IMG/VR virus record: IMGVR_UViG_3300042312_000318
Span: 1 to 54,646 of that record
Origin: a virus
Direction: 5' to 3' (one strand)
DNA: 54,646 nt
The notes beneath the pieces are model-generated. The model saw only the letters and a list, made by a program, of their open reading frames with translations. It was not told the origin of the DNA and ran no database searches. Both the position numbers and the translations under genes were made by a program. Each line of letters starts with the position of its first letter. The first letter of the stretch is position 1. This document shows positions 1 through 8,056 of this stretch, in pieces.

Positions 1-978
1 GGTCTTCTCAGCCAGCGGCCGGGGCCGGTCGAAAATCGTGCGGCATGGGATCGACCAATCAATGCAGTCGGCGGCGGACACAGCCGGCAGCAGGCCAACT
101 TGACGATTTGCGCAAGTTGCCGATTTGTCGAAAATCGTGCGGCATGGGATCGACCAATCAATGCAGTCGGCGGCGGACACAGCCGGCAGCAGGCCAACTT
201 GACGATTTGCGCAAGTTGCCGATTTTCGGCCATGCGTTGGCGCCGGCCACACGATGGGCGCGCCATCGCGGCGCGCGATCATGAACAGGCGTTCGCGCGT
301 GGTGCCCGCGCCGTAATCGCTGGCGACCAACCGCCGCCATTCGACGGCGTAGCCCATGCCGCTCAGCGCAGCGACGAAGGCGCGCCAAGTGCGGCCGGCG
401 TGGCGCTTGTCGGGAATCAGCCATTGCTGGCGCACCGGGACGCGCTCACCGCGCGCGGCAACCGTCCAACCGCCGGCGCCATCGCGGCGCAGCACGCGCC
501 CGGTCGCTGGGTCGCGCTTCGCGATCAGAGGCCCCCAGTGGAGGATTTGGCGGACGTTCTCAAGGCTGATGATCCGCGGCGCGCGGCCGGCGCGGTGCAG
601 GCTGCCGGCCCACTTGAGCACGACCCACGACAGCGAGCGTGTGGCGCGGTCGCGTGGCTGGCCGCCCTTCGCTTGGCTGAAATGGGTGCAATCGGGCGAG
701 GCATGCAGCCAACCCACCGGGCGACCTGCGACCTCAGCCACGGGGTCGGCATGCCACACGTCCTCGCAGTGATGGCGCGTGTAGGGGTGGTTGGCCGCGT
801 GCATGCCGATCGCGTCGGCGTCGTGATTGATCGCGATGTCAGGATCACGCCCGAGTGCTTGGCGAAGCGCCTCGGACGCGCCGCCCCCGCCAGCGAACAA
901 ATCGACAACGATCTCGCCCGGGCGTAAGCGGCTGGTGCCCGTCATGGGCATGTGAAATGCGTTTTGTGCTGCTGTCAT
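1..978 (-). CDS. DNA (cytosine-5-)methyltransferase, N-terminal part (gene continues at 54646)
   Basis: Transfers a methyl group from S-adenosylmethionine to C5 of cytosine in DNA. The start at 978 forms an ATGA overlap with the upstream gene. Visible motifs are the SAM-binding DLFAGGGGASEAL (from residue 26), the catalytic loop SPDCTHFS with Cys97, ENVRQI, and the motif VIII-like TTRERLF. The reading frame runs off position 1 and resumes in the same frame at 54646. Joining 229 to 54646 gives a 661-residue protein. This linear copy carries a 99-base in-frame duplication (28-225) that would add 33 residues inside a conserved stretch and is probably an assembly product. It is the last gene of the recT operon. 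Target sequence unknown. Confidence 0.93.
   Translation of the reverse strand, partial: MTAAQNAFHMPMTGTSRLRPGEIVVDLFAGGGGASEALRQALGRDPDIAINHDADAIGMHAANHPYTRHHCEDVWHADPVAEVAGRPVGWLHASPDCTHFSQAKGGQPRDRATRSLSWVVLKWAGSLHRAGRAPRIISLENVRQILHWGPLIAKRDPATGRVLRRDGAGGWTVAARGERVPVRQQWLIPDKRHAGRTWRAFVAALSGMGYAVEWRRLVASDYGAGTTRERLFMIARRDGAPIVWPAPTHGRKSATCANRQVGLLPAVSAADCIDWSIPCRTIFDKSATCANRQVGLLPAVSAADCIDWSIPCRTIFDRPRPLAEKT
28..225. repeat. 99-bp tandem duplication, two perfect copies
   Basis: Bases 28-126 and 127-225 are identical 99-bp units. The same unit occurs once near the right end of the window (from 54545), where it is followed by TCG, as copy 2 is here, and not by GTCG as copy 1 is. Because 99 is divisible by three, the methyltransferase frame stays open. 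The simplest reading is a contig-end overlap left over from assembling a circular or circularly permuted genome; a real 33-residue duplication is the alternative. Confidence 0.9.
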
Positions 979-1223
979 GGATTGTTCTCGGTGCCCGGAC
1001 TGCCGCCGGGCTCGGTGGCCGGAGCGTCTGGCGCGGCGTAGATGCCGAGCGCGACGATCGCGGCGATGGCGAGGATGGGATACACCGTTAGGCTCAAGGG
1101 CCACAACCAACTGATCGCGGTCAGGTCGAACGCGACCAGCGCGCCGATGGTCAAGCCGGCGTGTATCGCCGGCTGGATCGTGTGCACGAGGGCGCGCGCG
1201 GTGAGCTTGGCGGCTTGTTTCAC
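975..1223 (-). CDS. Small membrane protein, two predicted transmembrane segments
   Basis: 82 residues, unrecognised. The GTG start at 1223 overlaps the stop of the preceding gene (GTGA), and the stop overlaps the ATG of the methyltransferase (ATGA), so the gene is tightly coupled in the recT operon. Hydrophobic stretches cover about residues 22-40 and 44-63 (key residues TIGALVAFDL and ILAIAAIVALGIY). A Pro/Glu/Gly-rich polar tail follows. It probably sits in the inner membrane; the function is not apparent. Confidence 0.75.
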   Translation of the reverse strand: MKQAAKLTARALVHTIQPAIHAGLTIGALVAFDLTAISWLWPLSLTVYPILAIAAIVALGIYAAPDAPATEPGGSPGTENNP

Positions 1224-1362
1224 GACGCGGCCCTCAATGCGAAGTACAGCGGCGAGGAAGCGACCAGCACCGCGCCGATAATCGAGCCGATGCCGAAACG
1301 GTGCCGGCGGCGGCGGTAGTGTCCTGGATATGCATGCGGATGATGTCGGGATGGAGGCGCAC
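1220..1362 (-). pseudogene. Small membrane protein split by a frame change
   Basis: After the stop of the preceding gene (1365) a GTG at 1362 has a strong Shine-Dalgarno (a run of eight G's). The first frame reads MRLHPDIIRMHIQDTTAAAGT. A convincing hydrophobic segment (FGIGSIIGAVLVASSPLYF) follows in another frame and ends at 1220, exactly overlapping the next gene's GTG. One missing base near 1296-1298 (AAA on plus, TTT on minus) would join the two halves into a single-TM protein of about 47 residues. It may be a sequencing indel, a genuine mutation or a recoding site. Confidence 0.45.
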
Positions 1363-1364
1363 GG

Positions 1365-1556
1365 TCAGCCCCCCCCTGCCCACGAGCCCGGCCCCGGTGA
1401 CGGTGTGAGCCGCACCGTGCGCACGAACCTCGGGGCGCCGTCTAAACCGCGGCTTTCGTGCTGCATCAGATTGATTTCGCTGATAACCATTTTCTGATCG
1501 CGCTCGACCTGACTCAATATCGCTTGGATGCGGGTCTGTGCCTCGGCGATGGTCAT
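1365..1556 (-). CDS. Hypothetical protein, 63 aa
   Basis: The start at ATG 1556 overlaps the upstream stop (ATGA). The N-terminal half is a predicted helix rich in Gln, Glu and Ile (AEAQTRIQAILSQVERDQKM); the C-terminal half is basic and Pro/Gly-rich, ending GSWAGGG. No recognised domain. Its 3' end contains the G8 run that also serves as the ribosome-binding site of the next gene. Confidence 0.7.
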   Translation of the reverse strand: MTIAEAQTRIQAILSQVERDQKMVISEINLMQHESRGLDGAPRFVRTVRLTPSPGPGSWAGGG

Positions 1557-1909
1557 GCCCATGGCAGTTCTCCACGCCCTTCGCGCACTCGGTTCGCGAG
1601 GTCTTCGCTTACCACAAAGATCGCAGCGAACAGCGCCCAAGCAATCGCGGAAGCAAAGGCGCCATGCCAAGCCAAAAACAGCACGACAGCGATACGCCAC
1701 ACGTTGCCGCCGTGCTCCTCAATGGCCGAGGCCGGGTCGCGGTTTGCGCGATCCATGACGGCGCCCTTGGTCAGCATCAAGGGGCTAAGGACCGCGCCAA
1801 ACCACACGAAAAACAGCGCGATGTTGCGTGCCCCGCCCACGTCATGGACGAAGCCAAACCAGAGCAGCGAGGCAAAAATGGCACGGGACACCCAATTGAT
1901 CGCGTGCAT
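1553..1909 (-). CDS. Predicted multi-pass membrane protein
   Basis: 118 residues beginning two bases after the RdgC stop. Three to four hydrophobic segments are visible: FASLLWFGFV, NIALFFVWFGAVLSPLML, and IAVVLFLAWHGAFASAIAWALFAAIFVV near residues 68-98. The C-terminus is charged. It belongs to a run of small membrane proteins between RdgC and the methyltransferase. The family is not recognised. It could alter the envelope early in infection, but there is no direct evidence for that. Confidence 0.75.
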   Translation of the reverse strand: MHAINWVSRAIFASLLWFGFVHDVGGARNIALFFVWFGAVLSPLMLTKGAVMDRANRDPASAIEEHGGNVWRIAVVLFLAWHGAFASAIAWALFAAIFVVSEDLANRVREGRGELPWA

Positions 1910-1911
1910 GG

Positions 1912-2907
1912 TCAGCCCTCCGCCGTCGAGAACTTGAACGGCCCGGCCAGCGTGCGGAACAACTGGCGCACTTCGCCCGACATCAGCGCGAACCGGGCAT
2001 CTAGTTCGGCGCGGAAGTCGTCGCGGTCGCCGGTGTCGAGCGATTCCAGGGCCGCGTCGAGGAACTTGAGCTTACGCACGACCAAGTCCTCGTCGAAGGT
2101 GAACGATAGGCGGTCGTCCAACGTGTCGCCCAGCGTCAGGCCGAGGCGCGTGCACTGCATGCCGGTTTCAATGTGTTGCCGGATCTCTTCTGCCCCCAAC
2201 TCCAGGCGGTCGAGTTTCACCACGCCGCCGTCGTCGCGCCCATCCTGCAGCGTCGCCGAGTCGTCGAGATACAGTGAGCCAGGGCCGAAGTTGCCCTGGG
2301 GCAGTTCGCCGGTCGTGAGCCATTCGGTCAAAATTGCGCGAGGCGGTGCTTCGGCATTCAGAGGCAGCGCGGGGAACGATCCCAGCGTGTGCCGCAGGTG
2401 AGATACGAACCCCTCGCCCGCCTTGCGACTGCCGGTGTCCACCGCCAGGAAGCATTCCTGCAGGTCGATGTAGCCGGTGATGCGGAACGGTTTGACCAGC
2501 GCGCGCGGCAGCAGGTCGTGCACGATATCGTCGCGCAGCGCCTTGCGGGCACGGCCGCCAAGCTTACGGCCTTCGCGCTGCTCAATCTCGGCGATGCGTT
2601 TCTGCACGGCCGCCTTGACCGCGGATCCGGGCAGTATCTTGTCCTCGCCGCCGAGCGTCAGCAGGATGCAGTCACCGATTTGCTGGAACATGGCATCGGC
2701 ATCGCCGCCGAAGGGCGAGACCCAGCCACGACTCGACAGCTCCATGGAACCGCAGGGCTTGGCTGCCAATTCGGACAGCAGCGCCTGCAAGGAGTACTGA
2801 TCGGGCATCGCCTGCGCGTCGTGACGCGGATCGCGCGCGGCGGCCTCGCGGATGGAATCGGCGGTAGCGGAGGGGAAGCGGAAAAACGTCAGGTTGCGAA
2901 AATACAT
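1912..2907 (-). CDS. rdgC: RdgC-like recombination-associated DNA-binding protein
   Basis: 331 residues, close to the family's usual size of about 300. The opening MYFRNLTFFRF matches the typical RdgC start (M-[WY]-F-[KR]-N-L). It also has the GWVSPFG motif and the SSELF-like C-terminal region. RdgC is a ring-shaped protein that binds double-stranded DNA and inhibits RecA filament activity. In the same operon as recT, an exonuclease and SSB, it probably biases repair toward phage annealing or protects replicating phage DNA from RecA. Confidence 0.88.
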   Translation of the reverse strand: MYFRNLTFFRFPSATADSIREAAARDPRHDAQAMPDQYSLQALLSELAAKPCGSMELSSRGWVSPFGGDADAMFQQIGDCILLTLGGEDKILPGSAVKAAVQKRIAEIEQREGRKLGGRARKALRDDIVHDLLPRALVKPFRITGYIDLQECFLAVDTGSRKAGEGFVSHLRHTLGSFPALPLNAEAPPRAILTEWLTTGELPQGNFGPGSLYLDDSATLQDGRDDGGVVKLDRLELGAEEIRQHIETGMQCTRLGLTLGDTLDDRLSFTFDEDLVVRKLKFLDAALESLDTGDRDDFRAELDARFALMSGEVRQLFRTLAGPFKFSTAEG

Positions 2908-2917
2908 GGTCAGGCCC

Positions 2918-3439
2918 TCAGTGGAATTTAACGCAACCGCCAGCAGCTACCTTTTCGAAAGCATGGCGCCACAGCGCGTATTTCTCGCGGAATCGAGCGT
3001 CAGGATGTGCGTCGGCCTTCGCTTGATGATCGGCAAAGTCGGCCGCGAGTTTCGCTGACACTGCAGCGCCGATGGTGCCCTCGCAATCGCTGAAATTGAT
3101 CAGCTCCGCGAAGGGGCCTGTCGTGCCGTTCCAGCATGAAACGCAGTGGCTTTCCCAGGGGCCTCCGTATTGCTCGTACTGGGCTTTCGGATAGCCTGCA
3201 AGCTCTGCGAGTTGGTCACGCCATACGTTGTAGCCGCGGTAGCTACCGGCCGCGAATGTACCGCTCTCCTCTGAACAGTAGGCCGCGCGACCCTCAATTT
3301 CGTCGGCGCGACCCGAGAAGTCGCCATTGATGTAAAGCTGGAACCAGTCGTCGTCGTAGCGCAAATCGCCGTGCTCGTCGAATGCTTCGTTGCCGACGGC
3401 CTTGGTCAGGTTGCGGTGCCAGGTGATGTCGAGGCCCAT
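2918..3439 (-). CDS. Conserved-looking phage hypothetical protein
   Basis: 173 residues, acidic and aromatic-rich, beginning MGLDITWH, a start seen in many uncharacterised phage proteins. There are no signal peptide or membrane segments. Cys residues occur at about 54, 100, 103 and 119, in patterns such as HCVSCWNG. It lies between the clamp-like gene and rdgC in the recombination operon, with a 3-base gap upstream. The function is unknown. Confidence 0.8.
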   Translation of the reverse strand: MGLDITWHRNLTKAVGNEAFDEHGDLRYDDDWFQLYINGDFSGRADEIEGRAAYCSEESGTFAAGSYRGYNVWRDQLAELAGYPKAQYEQYGGPWESHCVSCWNGTTGPFAELINFSDCEGTIGAAVSAKLAADFADHQAKADAHPDARFREKYALWRHAFEKVAAGGCVKFH

Positions 3440-3442
3440 AGC

Positions 3443-4102
3443 TCAGCCTTCCCCGGTCATCGTGGCCAGTGCCGGCGCCGTGAAAGCTTCGGCCGGAATG
3501 ATGCTGGTGATTGATGGCGGCGCGCCTTCGCGCAGCGGCATCACGCCGCCGAATATCCGGTCGCCGATCGTGAACATGCCGATGCCGGCCGCCTGATCGC
3601 GACCGCCCTTGTCGCGCCTAGTCCAGAACCGGACGTATTCGTACCGCCCCACTTCGTCGATCAGCTTGAGGTCGCAAAGCGCGAACGGCGACGCAATGCC
3701 GGGCTCGTACTGCTCGGCGCTGCCGAACACTTTCTGGATGTCAGGGAACTTGCCGTCGATCTGGCTTTCGGGAACTATGAAAGTCACCTCGTCGCCGACC
3801 TCGGTGAAAATGGCGCCTTCGTCGGTCATGCGGACGGTGCCGTTCTTTTTGAGAGCCGGCTTATTGCGCTTGCTCGTGATCGGAAGGATCACGGTCTGGC
3901 TGGCGAAGCCTTCCGGGTCGCGCACGCAGACGATCGCGTGCCCGTTCGTCGCAACCGCCAACACGCTGCCGGATGCAAGCGGGATCACGGCAATGCCGTT
4001 GAGGTAGGAACGTATATCCTGGTGTGCCGCGAACGGGGCGGCCTTGGTCAGCGCGTCTACGCTGACCTTGAGCGCGTGCGGCCTCTGCATGAGGTGCTGC
4101 AT
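3443..4102 (-). CDS. Sliding-clamp-like (DNA polymerase III beta-like) protein
   Basis: 219 residues. The start at ATG 4102 is preceded by AGGAGA at good spacing. The N-terminal pattern with AAPFAAHQDIRSYLNGI, VLAVATNGH and SQIDGKFPDI resembles clamp domains (YLNGI.. VATDGHRL.. IDGRFPDY). At about 220 residues it is shorter than a bacterial beta clamp (about 370), as in short phage clamp-like proteins. It may load polymerase or repair factors on phage DNA next to SSB. The family assignment is from motif recall only. Confidence 0.55.
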   Translation of the reverse strand: MQHLMQRPHALKVSVDALTKAAPFAAHQDIRSYLNGIAVIPLASGSVLAVATNGHAIVCVRDPEGFASQTVILPITSKRNKPALKKNGTVRMTDEGAIFTEVGDEVTFIVPESQIDGKFPDIQKVFGSAEQYEPGIASPFALCDLKLIDEVGRYEYVRFWTRRDKGGRDQAAGIGMFTIGDRIFGGVMPLREGAPPSITSIIPAEAFTAPALATMTGEG

Positions 4103-4230
4103 TTTTTGGTCTCCTGGTGGGGCCGCGAACGGGCCTCGGGTGGGATTGGTGCCGGGCTTGTGCAGACGACGGCCCGGCGCGCCGTGTGGAGACCCCTGCA
4201 CTGGGGCGCGGAACGTGCTGCGGTCAAGCC

Positions 4231-4746
4231 CTAAAACGGAATGTCGTCATCCGAGAAGTCGTCCATCGGCGGCGGCGCCGATTGCTGGCCACCGCTACGC
4301 TGGGCGCGGCCTTGGGTGCCGTAGCCCTGCTGCGGCGGCGCCTGCCGCTGCTGCCGGCCGCCGCCCTCGTCACGCAGCGCGCGCTGCTGACGTTCGCCGC
4401 CACCCTCGCCGCCGCGGCTGGCGAGCATCTGCATCTCGTCGGCCAGTATGTCGGTGGTGTAGCGCTCGATGCCCTCGCGGTCGGTGTACTTGTCGTAGCG
4501 CAGCGAGCCCTCGACGTAGACCTGCGAGCCCTTCCGCAGGTACTCGCCGGCGATCTCGCCGAGCCTCCCGAACATCTTGACGCGGTGCCACTCGGTGCGT
4601 TCTTGGGTGTTACCGTCGCAATCCTTTCGAACGCTGGTAGTGGCGAGGCTGATCGTGGTGATGGCCATGCCGCCTTGAGTGTACTTCGTTTCAGGGTCGT
4701 TACCGAGGTTGCCGACCAGAATCACCTTGTTTACGCCGCGGGCCAT
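4231..4746 (-). CDS. ssb: Single-stranded DNA-binding protein
   Basis: 171 residues. The start at ATG 4746 (MARGVNKVILVGNLG) matches the usual SSB start. The OB-fold contains the TEWHRVKMFG and GSQVYVEGSLRYDKY motifs. A Gln/Gly-rich linker follows, and the acidic tip DDFSDDDIPF is the docking signal for host repair and replication proteins. It coats single-stranded DNA during phage replication and annealing recombination, consistent with the neighbouring recT and exonuclease genes. Confidence 0.97.
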   Translation of the reverse strand: MARGVNKVILVGNLGNDPETKYTQGGMAITTISLATTSVRKDCDGNTQERTEWHRVKMFGRLGEIAGEYLRKGSQVYVEGSLRYDKYTDREGIERYTTDILADEMQMLASRGGEGGGERQQRALRDEGGGRQQRQAPPQQGYGTQGRAQRSGGQQSAPPPMDDFSDDDIPF

Positions 4747-4748
4747 GG

Positions 4749-6470
4749 TCAAGCCTCCACCTTGGCCGACGCGTCGCGCAGGACACGGGTCAGCGAATTG
4801 AAGATGTGCGGCAGGTCAACCCCCGCGTACAGCTTGGCCGAACGCTGGTTGCCCACCGGATTGATGCCGATGGATGCCAGACCCTCGGCGGTGACGGAGA
4901 GCGGGGCGATCAGCGTATTGATCTCGCCGAGCCTGATCGTGGCGCCGTCGGTGCAAGGCAGTTGTGCCTTGTCGCCGCCTGCCGCGACGGGAGAACCGGG
5001 TCTGCTCCAAGGGTCTGACGAGTAGACATCGCCATACGCCAGATCCATTGGATCGCGTGAAACTGTATTCCCGGGTTTCGCTTGTTCGCGAATTTGCTCC
5101 ATTTCCGCGTCCGCGGCGGCCTTGGCTTCCGCTTGGCGCTGCAGACGTTCGCGCTCCTCGTTCACCCGGGTCGCCGCGAGGTTGCGCAGATCATCCGGCG
5201 CCTTGGTTGCACAGAGCTGGACGCGATCCGCGAAAAGGTGCGCGTAGTCTTCGAACTCGGCGAGCACGGCGATGTTTCCCCGCACGCGCTCGGCCTGCTG
5301 GCTTGCCGTGATCTTGGCGTTCGCCGCGGCGGCATCGGCAGCATCGGTGATGCTTGACAGGGTCTTGCGGCCCTTGATCGCGGCGCCGATCTCGGCGGTG
5401 AGCGATGCGGGGATGCCGATGGCGTGCTCGCCGAGCGTGGCATTGATTGCTCCGATGTGAGCGATCACCGAATTGCGCGCGCGCTCGACAATCTCGGCGC
5501 GAATGGTTTCCTTTCGGGCCTTTACCAGCCTTTCGAGCTCCAGGCGCTTTGCGCGCGCCTCGTCCTTGATCTCGTCGATCGCGCGGAAAAGGGCTTCGAT
5601 GCTTTCGGTCTGCGCGAGCGCGGCGGACTTGGCGAGGTCCAGCTTGTCCTCAATCTCGCCGCACCACTTCACCGTCTGCTCGGCGTCGGCGAAATCCTGG
5701 TCGGTTTTGAGTTCGCTTCGGATGCCGCGGAATATCTTGACCGCGCGCTCTTTGAAATCCGTCAGGTTCGATTCGGTCACCATGCCGGTGAATTGGATGC
5801 GCAGCGCGGGCAGCGATTCCGGCGCACGACCGACTGCGACCGACGCCGTTACAGCCGCAGTAGGGTCGGGCTTGTAGGCTTCCAAGTCGGCGGCGAACTG
5901 CTCCCATCCGGCGATGATGCGCGCGCGCAGGTCGGGGTCGGGGTAGTACCAGCCCCAGTAGCGTTCGACCTCCTCCCCGGCCTGCTTCGATGCCATGAAC
6001 AGCACGCGCTCGGCGCCAGACACCATGCACTGATGCTCCATCTGTGCCCGATAGGAGATGTGCAGAAAATCCATGGCGATCTTCTCCACCCCATTCGGTT
6101 CCGTGAACACGGCAGAGCGGATAGTATCGTTCAGCGTCTTGTGCTCGAACGCGGTGTCGTAGAGCATCGTCAGGCCGTCGAAGCTGGCAGAATACCGGCC
6201 TTCGACGCCGACGCACGGATACAGGTCTTCGCCGATCGATTGCTCGGCGATGGGGCGCGCCAGCGCTTCCAGCCGGTGGCCTTCGTCAAACCGCCGCTGC
6301 GTGGTCGCATCGACTTCCTTGGCCACGCCGGTGGCGTGCTCGCGCAGCAACTCGGCACGCGACTTGTAGGGTGAAACGCCAAGCATCGCCGGCGCATCGG
6401 AAGCGTTGAAATGGGCCGCGCGGTGCGCGTGCCATTCGGGGGTGCCCTGGGTGAGGCTCACGATCTTCAT
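4749..6470 (-). CDS. YqaJ-like recombination exonuclease with long C-terminal extension
   Basis: 573 residues. The start at ATG 6470 overlaps the recT stop (ATGA). The N-terminal 210 residues are a lambda-exonuclease/YqaJ nuclease: GTPEWHAHR, NASDAPAMLG, and the catalytic pair ASFDGLTM and FEHKTL (D and ExK). It should resect double-stranded ends to provide 3' tails for RecT. The remaining 350 residues are unusual in length: helical, rich in Ala, Glu and Lys (KDEARAKRLELERLVKAR), with a separate C-terminal region. That part may mediate oligomerisation or partner contacts. Confidence 0.88.
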   Translation of the reverse strand: MKIVSLTQGTPEWHAHRAAHFNASDAPAMLGVSPYKSRAELLREHATGVAKEVDATTQRRFDEGHRLEALARPIAEQSIGEDLYPCVGVEGRYSASFDGLTMLYDTAFEHKTLNDTIRSAVFTEPNGVEKIAMDFLHISYRAQMEHQCMVSGAERVLFMASKQAGEEVERYWGWYYPDPDLRARIIAGWEQFAADLEAYKPDPTAAVTASVAVGRAPESLPALRIQFTGMVTESNLTDFKERAVKIFRGIRSELKTDQDFADAEQTVKWCGEIEDKLDLAKSAALAQTESIEALFRAIDEIKDEARAKRLELERLVKARKETIRAEIVERARNSVIAHIGAINATLGEHAIGIPASLTAEIGAAIKGRKTLSSITDAADAAAANAKITASQQAERVRGNIAVLAEFEDYAHLFADRVQLCATKAPDDLRNLAATRVNEERERLQRQAEAKAAADAEMEQIREQAKPGNTVSRDPMDLAYGDVYSSDPWSRPGSPVAAGGDKAQLPCTDGATIRLGEINTLIAPLSVTAEGLASIGINPVGNQRSAKLYAGVDLPHIFNSLTRVLRDASAKVEA

Positions 6471-7243
6471 GCCGCGCTCTCCCCGGTGGCGGGCTTGGCA
6501 TTGCCAGCGGCTCGGATCTTCTTGCGCTGGTCGTCGCTTAGCTGGCCCTTCGTCTCGGCCAGCGCGATGATGTCGTCGGCGGTGCGCTTGCCGTCCGCGA
6601 TGACCTTCTGCCACTTCGGCAGGTTAGCTTCGAAGTCGGCCTCAGGGTATGCCGGGCGCGAATCGGTCACCGGAGTAGCGACCACGTCAATGACATCGGA
6701 CTCAATTTCGTCTGGGGTGTATACACCCAGCAGCGCCTCGGGCGCGTAGCGGCGCGCCCATTGGCGCGTTCCTCGGTATACAAGCATGTCCTCGGGCATC
6801 TTGTCCCATGCGTTGTCGATTCGGTTGCCCTGCTTGTCCTTCCCGTAGGTGCGCCAATCCTTGACCGAGCCGGTGACGGTTTGGGGGCCTTTGCCGCCCT
6901 TCGGCGTGCCGGTGACTGTTATGCTGGCGTTCTGGCCGCTGCCCTGGATGTCGTAGTGCAGGCGGCCGTCGAGGGCGCCCATGGCGTACAGCGCAGCGGC
7001 GACGAGCTTACCCTCGTAACATAGCTTGCCGTGCACGACGCTGGTGCTCTGGGCGACACTCACCGCGTCCATGCCCCAACGCTGGGCCTGCATCACGATG
7101 AGCAGGCAGTCGCCGGGCTTGCCTCGCAGATGGTCGGGGATGAGGTTGGCGGCCGACATGACGTTGGCCAGTTCCAGAGCCTCGCTGATGTTGCGCGGCA
7201 CGAGCGCGTTGGCGCTCTGCTGCGCGGTCACAAGCTGGTTCAT
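6467..7243 (-). CDS. recT: RecT-family single-strand annealing protein
   Basis: 258 residues. ATG 7243 is chosen because GCGGAG lies seven bases upstream; a second ATG at 7249 is too close to it. Typical RecT features are LIPDHLRGKPGDCLLIVMQAQ, VHGKLCYEGKLVAA and the YRGTRQWARRYAPEALLGVYTPDE region. It anneals complementary single strands made by the adjacent exonuclease, forming a Red-like system with SSB. It is the first gene of the minus early operon, directly downstream of a promoter with an embedded operator (7287-7315). Confidence 0.93.
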   Translation of the reverse strand: MNQLVTAQQSANALVPRNISEALELANVMSAANLIPDHLRGKPGDCLLIVMQAQRWGMDAVSVAQSTSVVHGKLCYEGKLVAAALYAMGALDGRLHYDIQGSGQNASITVTGTPKGGKGPQTVTGSVKDWRTYGKDKQGNRIDNAWDKMPEDMLVYRGTRQWARRYAPEALLGVYTPDEIESDVIDVVATPVTDSRPAYPEADFEANLPKWQKVIADGKRTADDIIALAETKGQLSDDQRKKIRAAGNAKPATGESAA

Positions 7244-7286
7244 TTGCATCTCCGCATGCCGAGGCACCATGCCCCGGGACGGATTT

Positions 7287-7315
7287 ATACTACCGCCGGT
7301 AGAAAAGAAATGCAA
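7287..7315 (-). promoter_or_regulatory. Early leftward promoter with embedded repressor operator
   Basis: On the minus strand a -35 TTGCAT (7315-7310) and a -10 TAGTAT (7292-7287) are separated by 17 bases. The spacer and -10 contain the perfect palindrome CTACCGCCGGTAG (7290-7302), matching the operator repeated elsewhere in the window. Binding there would block RNA polymerase. It drives recT and the downstream recombination/methyltransferase operon. Confidence 0.75.
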
Positions 7316-7370
7316 GCGGGTAGCACCCCGGGATTTAGGGGCTACCAGACGAACGGTCAGATGCTGCCGG

Positions 7371-7517
7371 CTATTCCGAGATCAGGGCGACGAAAGCCGC
7401 CAGCCCGAGGCCGGCGGCGACGCCGATCAGGAACAGCCTAAATCGTAGAGGGATTCGCCTCGATTCTTCGGCCACGAGCTCGGCCGCGCGCCGACGTAGC
7501 GCGTCTTCTTTCGACAT
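7371..7517 (-). CDS. Small single-pass membrane protein co-transcribed with the repressor
   Basis: 48 residues, starting six bases after the repressor stop. The N-terminus is highly charged (SKEDALRRRAAELVAEESRR) and is followed by one strong transmembrane segment, FRLFLIGVAAGLGLAAFVAL. Lying immediately downstream of a phage repressor, it would be made in lysogens. Small membrane proteins in that position often exclude superinfecting phages; that role is inference from location, with no family match. Confidence 0.68.
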   Translation of the reverse strand: MSKEDALRRRAAELVAEESRRIPLRFRLFLIGVAAGLGLAAFVALISE

Positions 7518-7523
7518 TCTTGC

Positions 7524-7979
7524 TCACCTGTTCAGGGCTTTTAGGGTGGCCGCCACACTGGCCGCAGACGGCAAACTTCCGTCGCGCGCCTCCAGGTATA
7601 GGCCGGAAACCAGGTGTGCAAGGCTCTCGTTGCTCAGAGCTACCCCGGAGGTGCGTTGCGCGTCCGTGACGGCTTTGATACACGATTCAAGCAAAACAAC
7701 GTCCACGTCGCTTTTTGCGTCCATGCCGCCCTCGCCGTAGGCGAGCCATGCCGGGGAAACCCTGAGCCAGCGCGCAAGCAGCCGGATCGCCTCGGGCTTC
7801 GACGTCGCGAGCCCCTTGGCATAGCGGCGAGCCATTTCGTAACTGGCGTCGATCGCCGCGGCCAGGGCGACGACATCCACGCCCGACCGGCTGCGGCCCG
7901 AGGTCAGGCCGCGCGCGTGGGCGGCTTTCTGGAGTCGCTGCGCGAACTCCTCGGCCGAAACATCCCTGTTTATCCGCAT
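7524..7979 (-). CDS. CI-like helix-turn-helix phage repressor without protease domain
   Basis: 151 residues from ATG 7979. An alternative ATG at 8015 abuts the operator and could give a nearly leaderless start. The HTH region contains ALAAAIDASYEMARRYAKG, followed by the repressor-typical LARWLRVSPAWLAYGEG. No S24/LexA-type peptidase or Ala-Gly cleavage site is seen, so induction would differ from lambda CI. It is divergent from the Cro-like gene with operators between them. It is the best candidate binder of the dispersed CTACC-N3-GGTAG sites. Confidence 0.85.
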   Translation of the reverse strand: MRINRDVSAEEFAQRLQKAAHARGLTSGRSRSGVDVVALAAAIDASYEMARRYAKGLATSKPEAIRLLARWLRVSPAWLAYGEGGMDAKSDVDVVLLESCIKAVTDAQRTSGVALSNESLAHLVSGLYLEARDGSLPSAASVAATLKALNR

Positions 7980-7983
7980 CGGG

Positions 7984-8049
7984 CGGATGGTAGTTGAAAT
8001 TCCGGCGCCGGTCATCTACCATCGGTAGCACTTCCACGCTACAAGGTAG
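7984..8049. promoter_or_regulatory. Repressor/cro divergent control region with clustered operators
   Basis: CTACCATCGGTAG at 8016-8028 is a near-perfect operator overlapping the -10 (TACCAT, 8017-8022) of a plus promoter whose -35 is TTGAAA (7994-7999, 17-base spacer). A shorter dyad CTACAAGGTAG lies at 8039-8049, just before the cro start, and a half site (GATGGTAG) near 7986-7993. The spacing resembles a lambda-type switch with several operators of graded quality. Repressor and Cro probably compete here. Confidence 0.75.
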
Positions 8050-8056
8050 GATTGCA

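Noticed and set aside
45-927. Long plus-strand frames at the left end
   Set aside because: They lie opposite the methyltransferase, whose minus frame shows all C5 motifs and continues across the junction.
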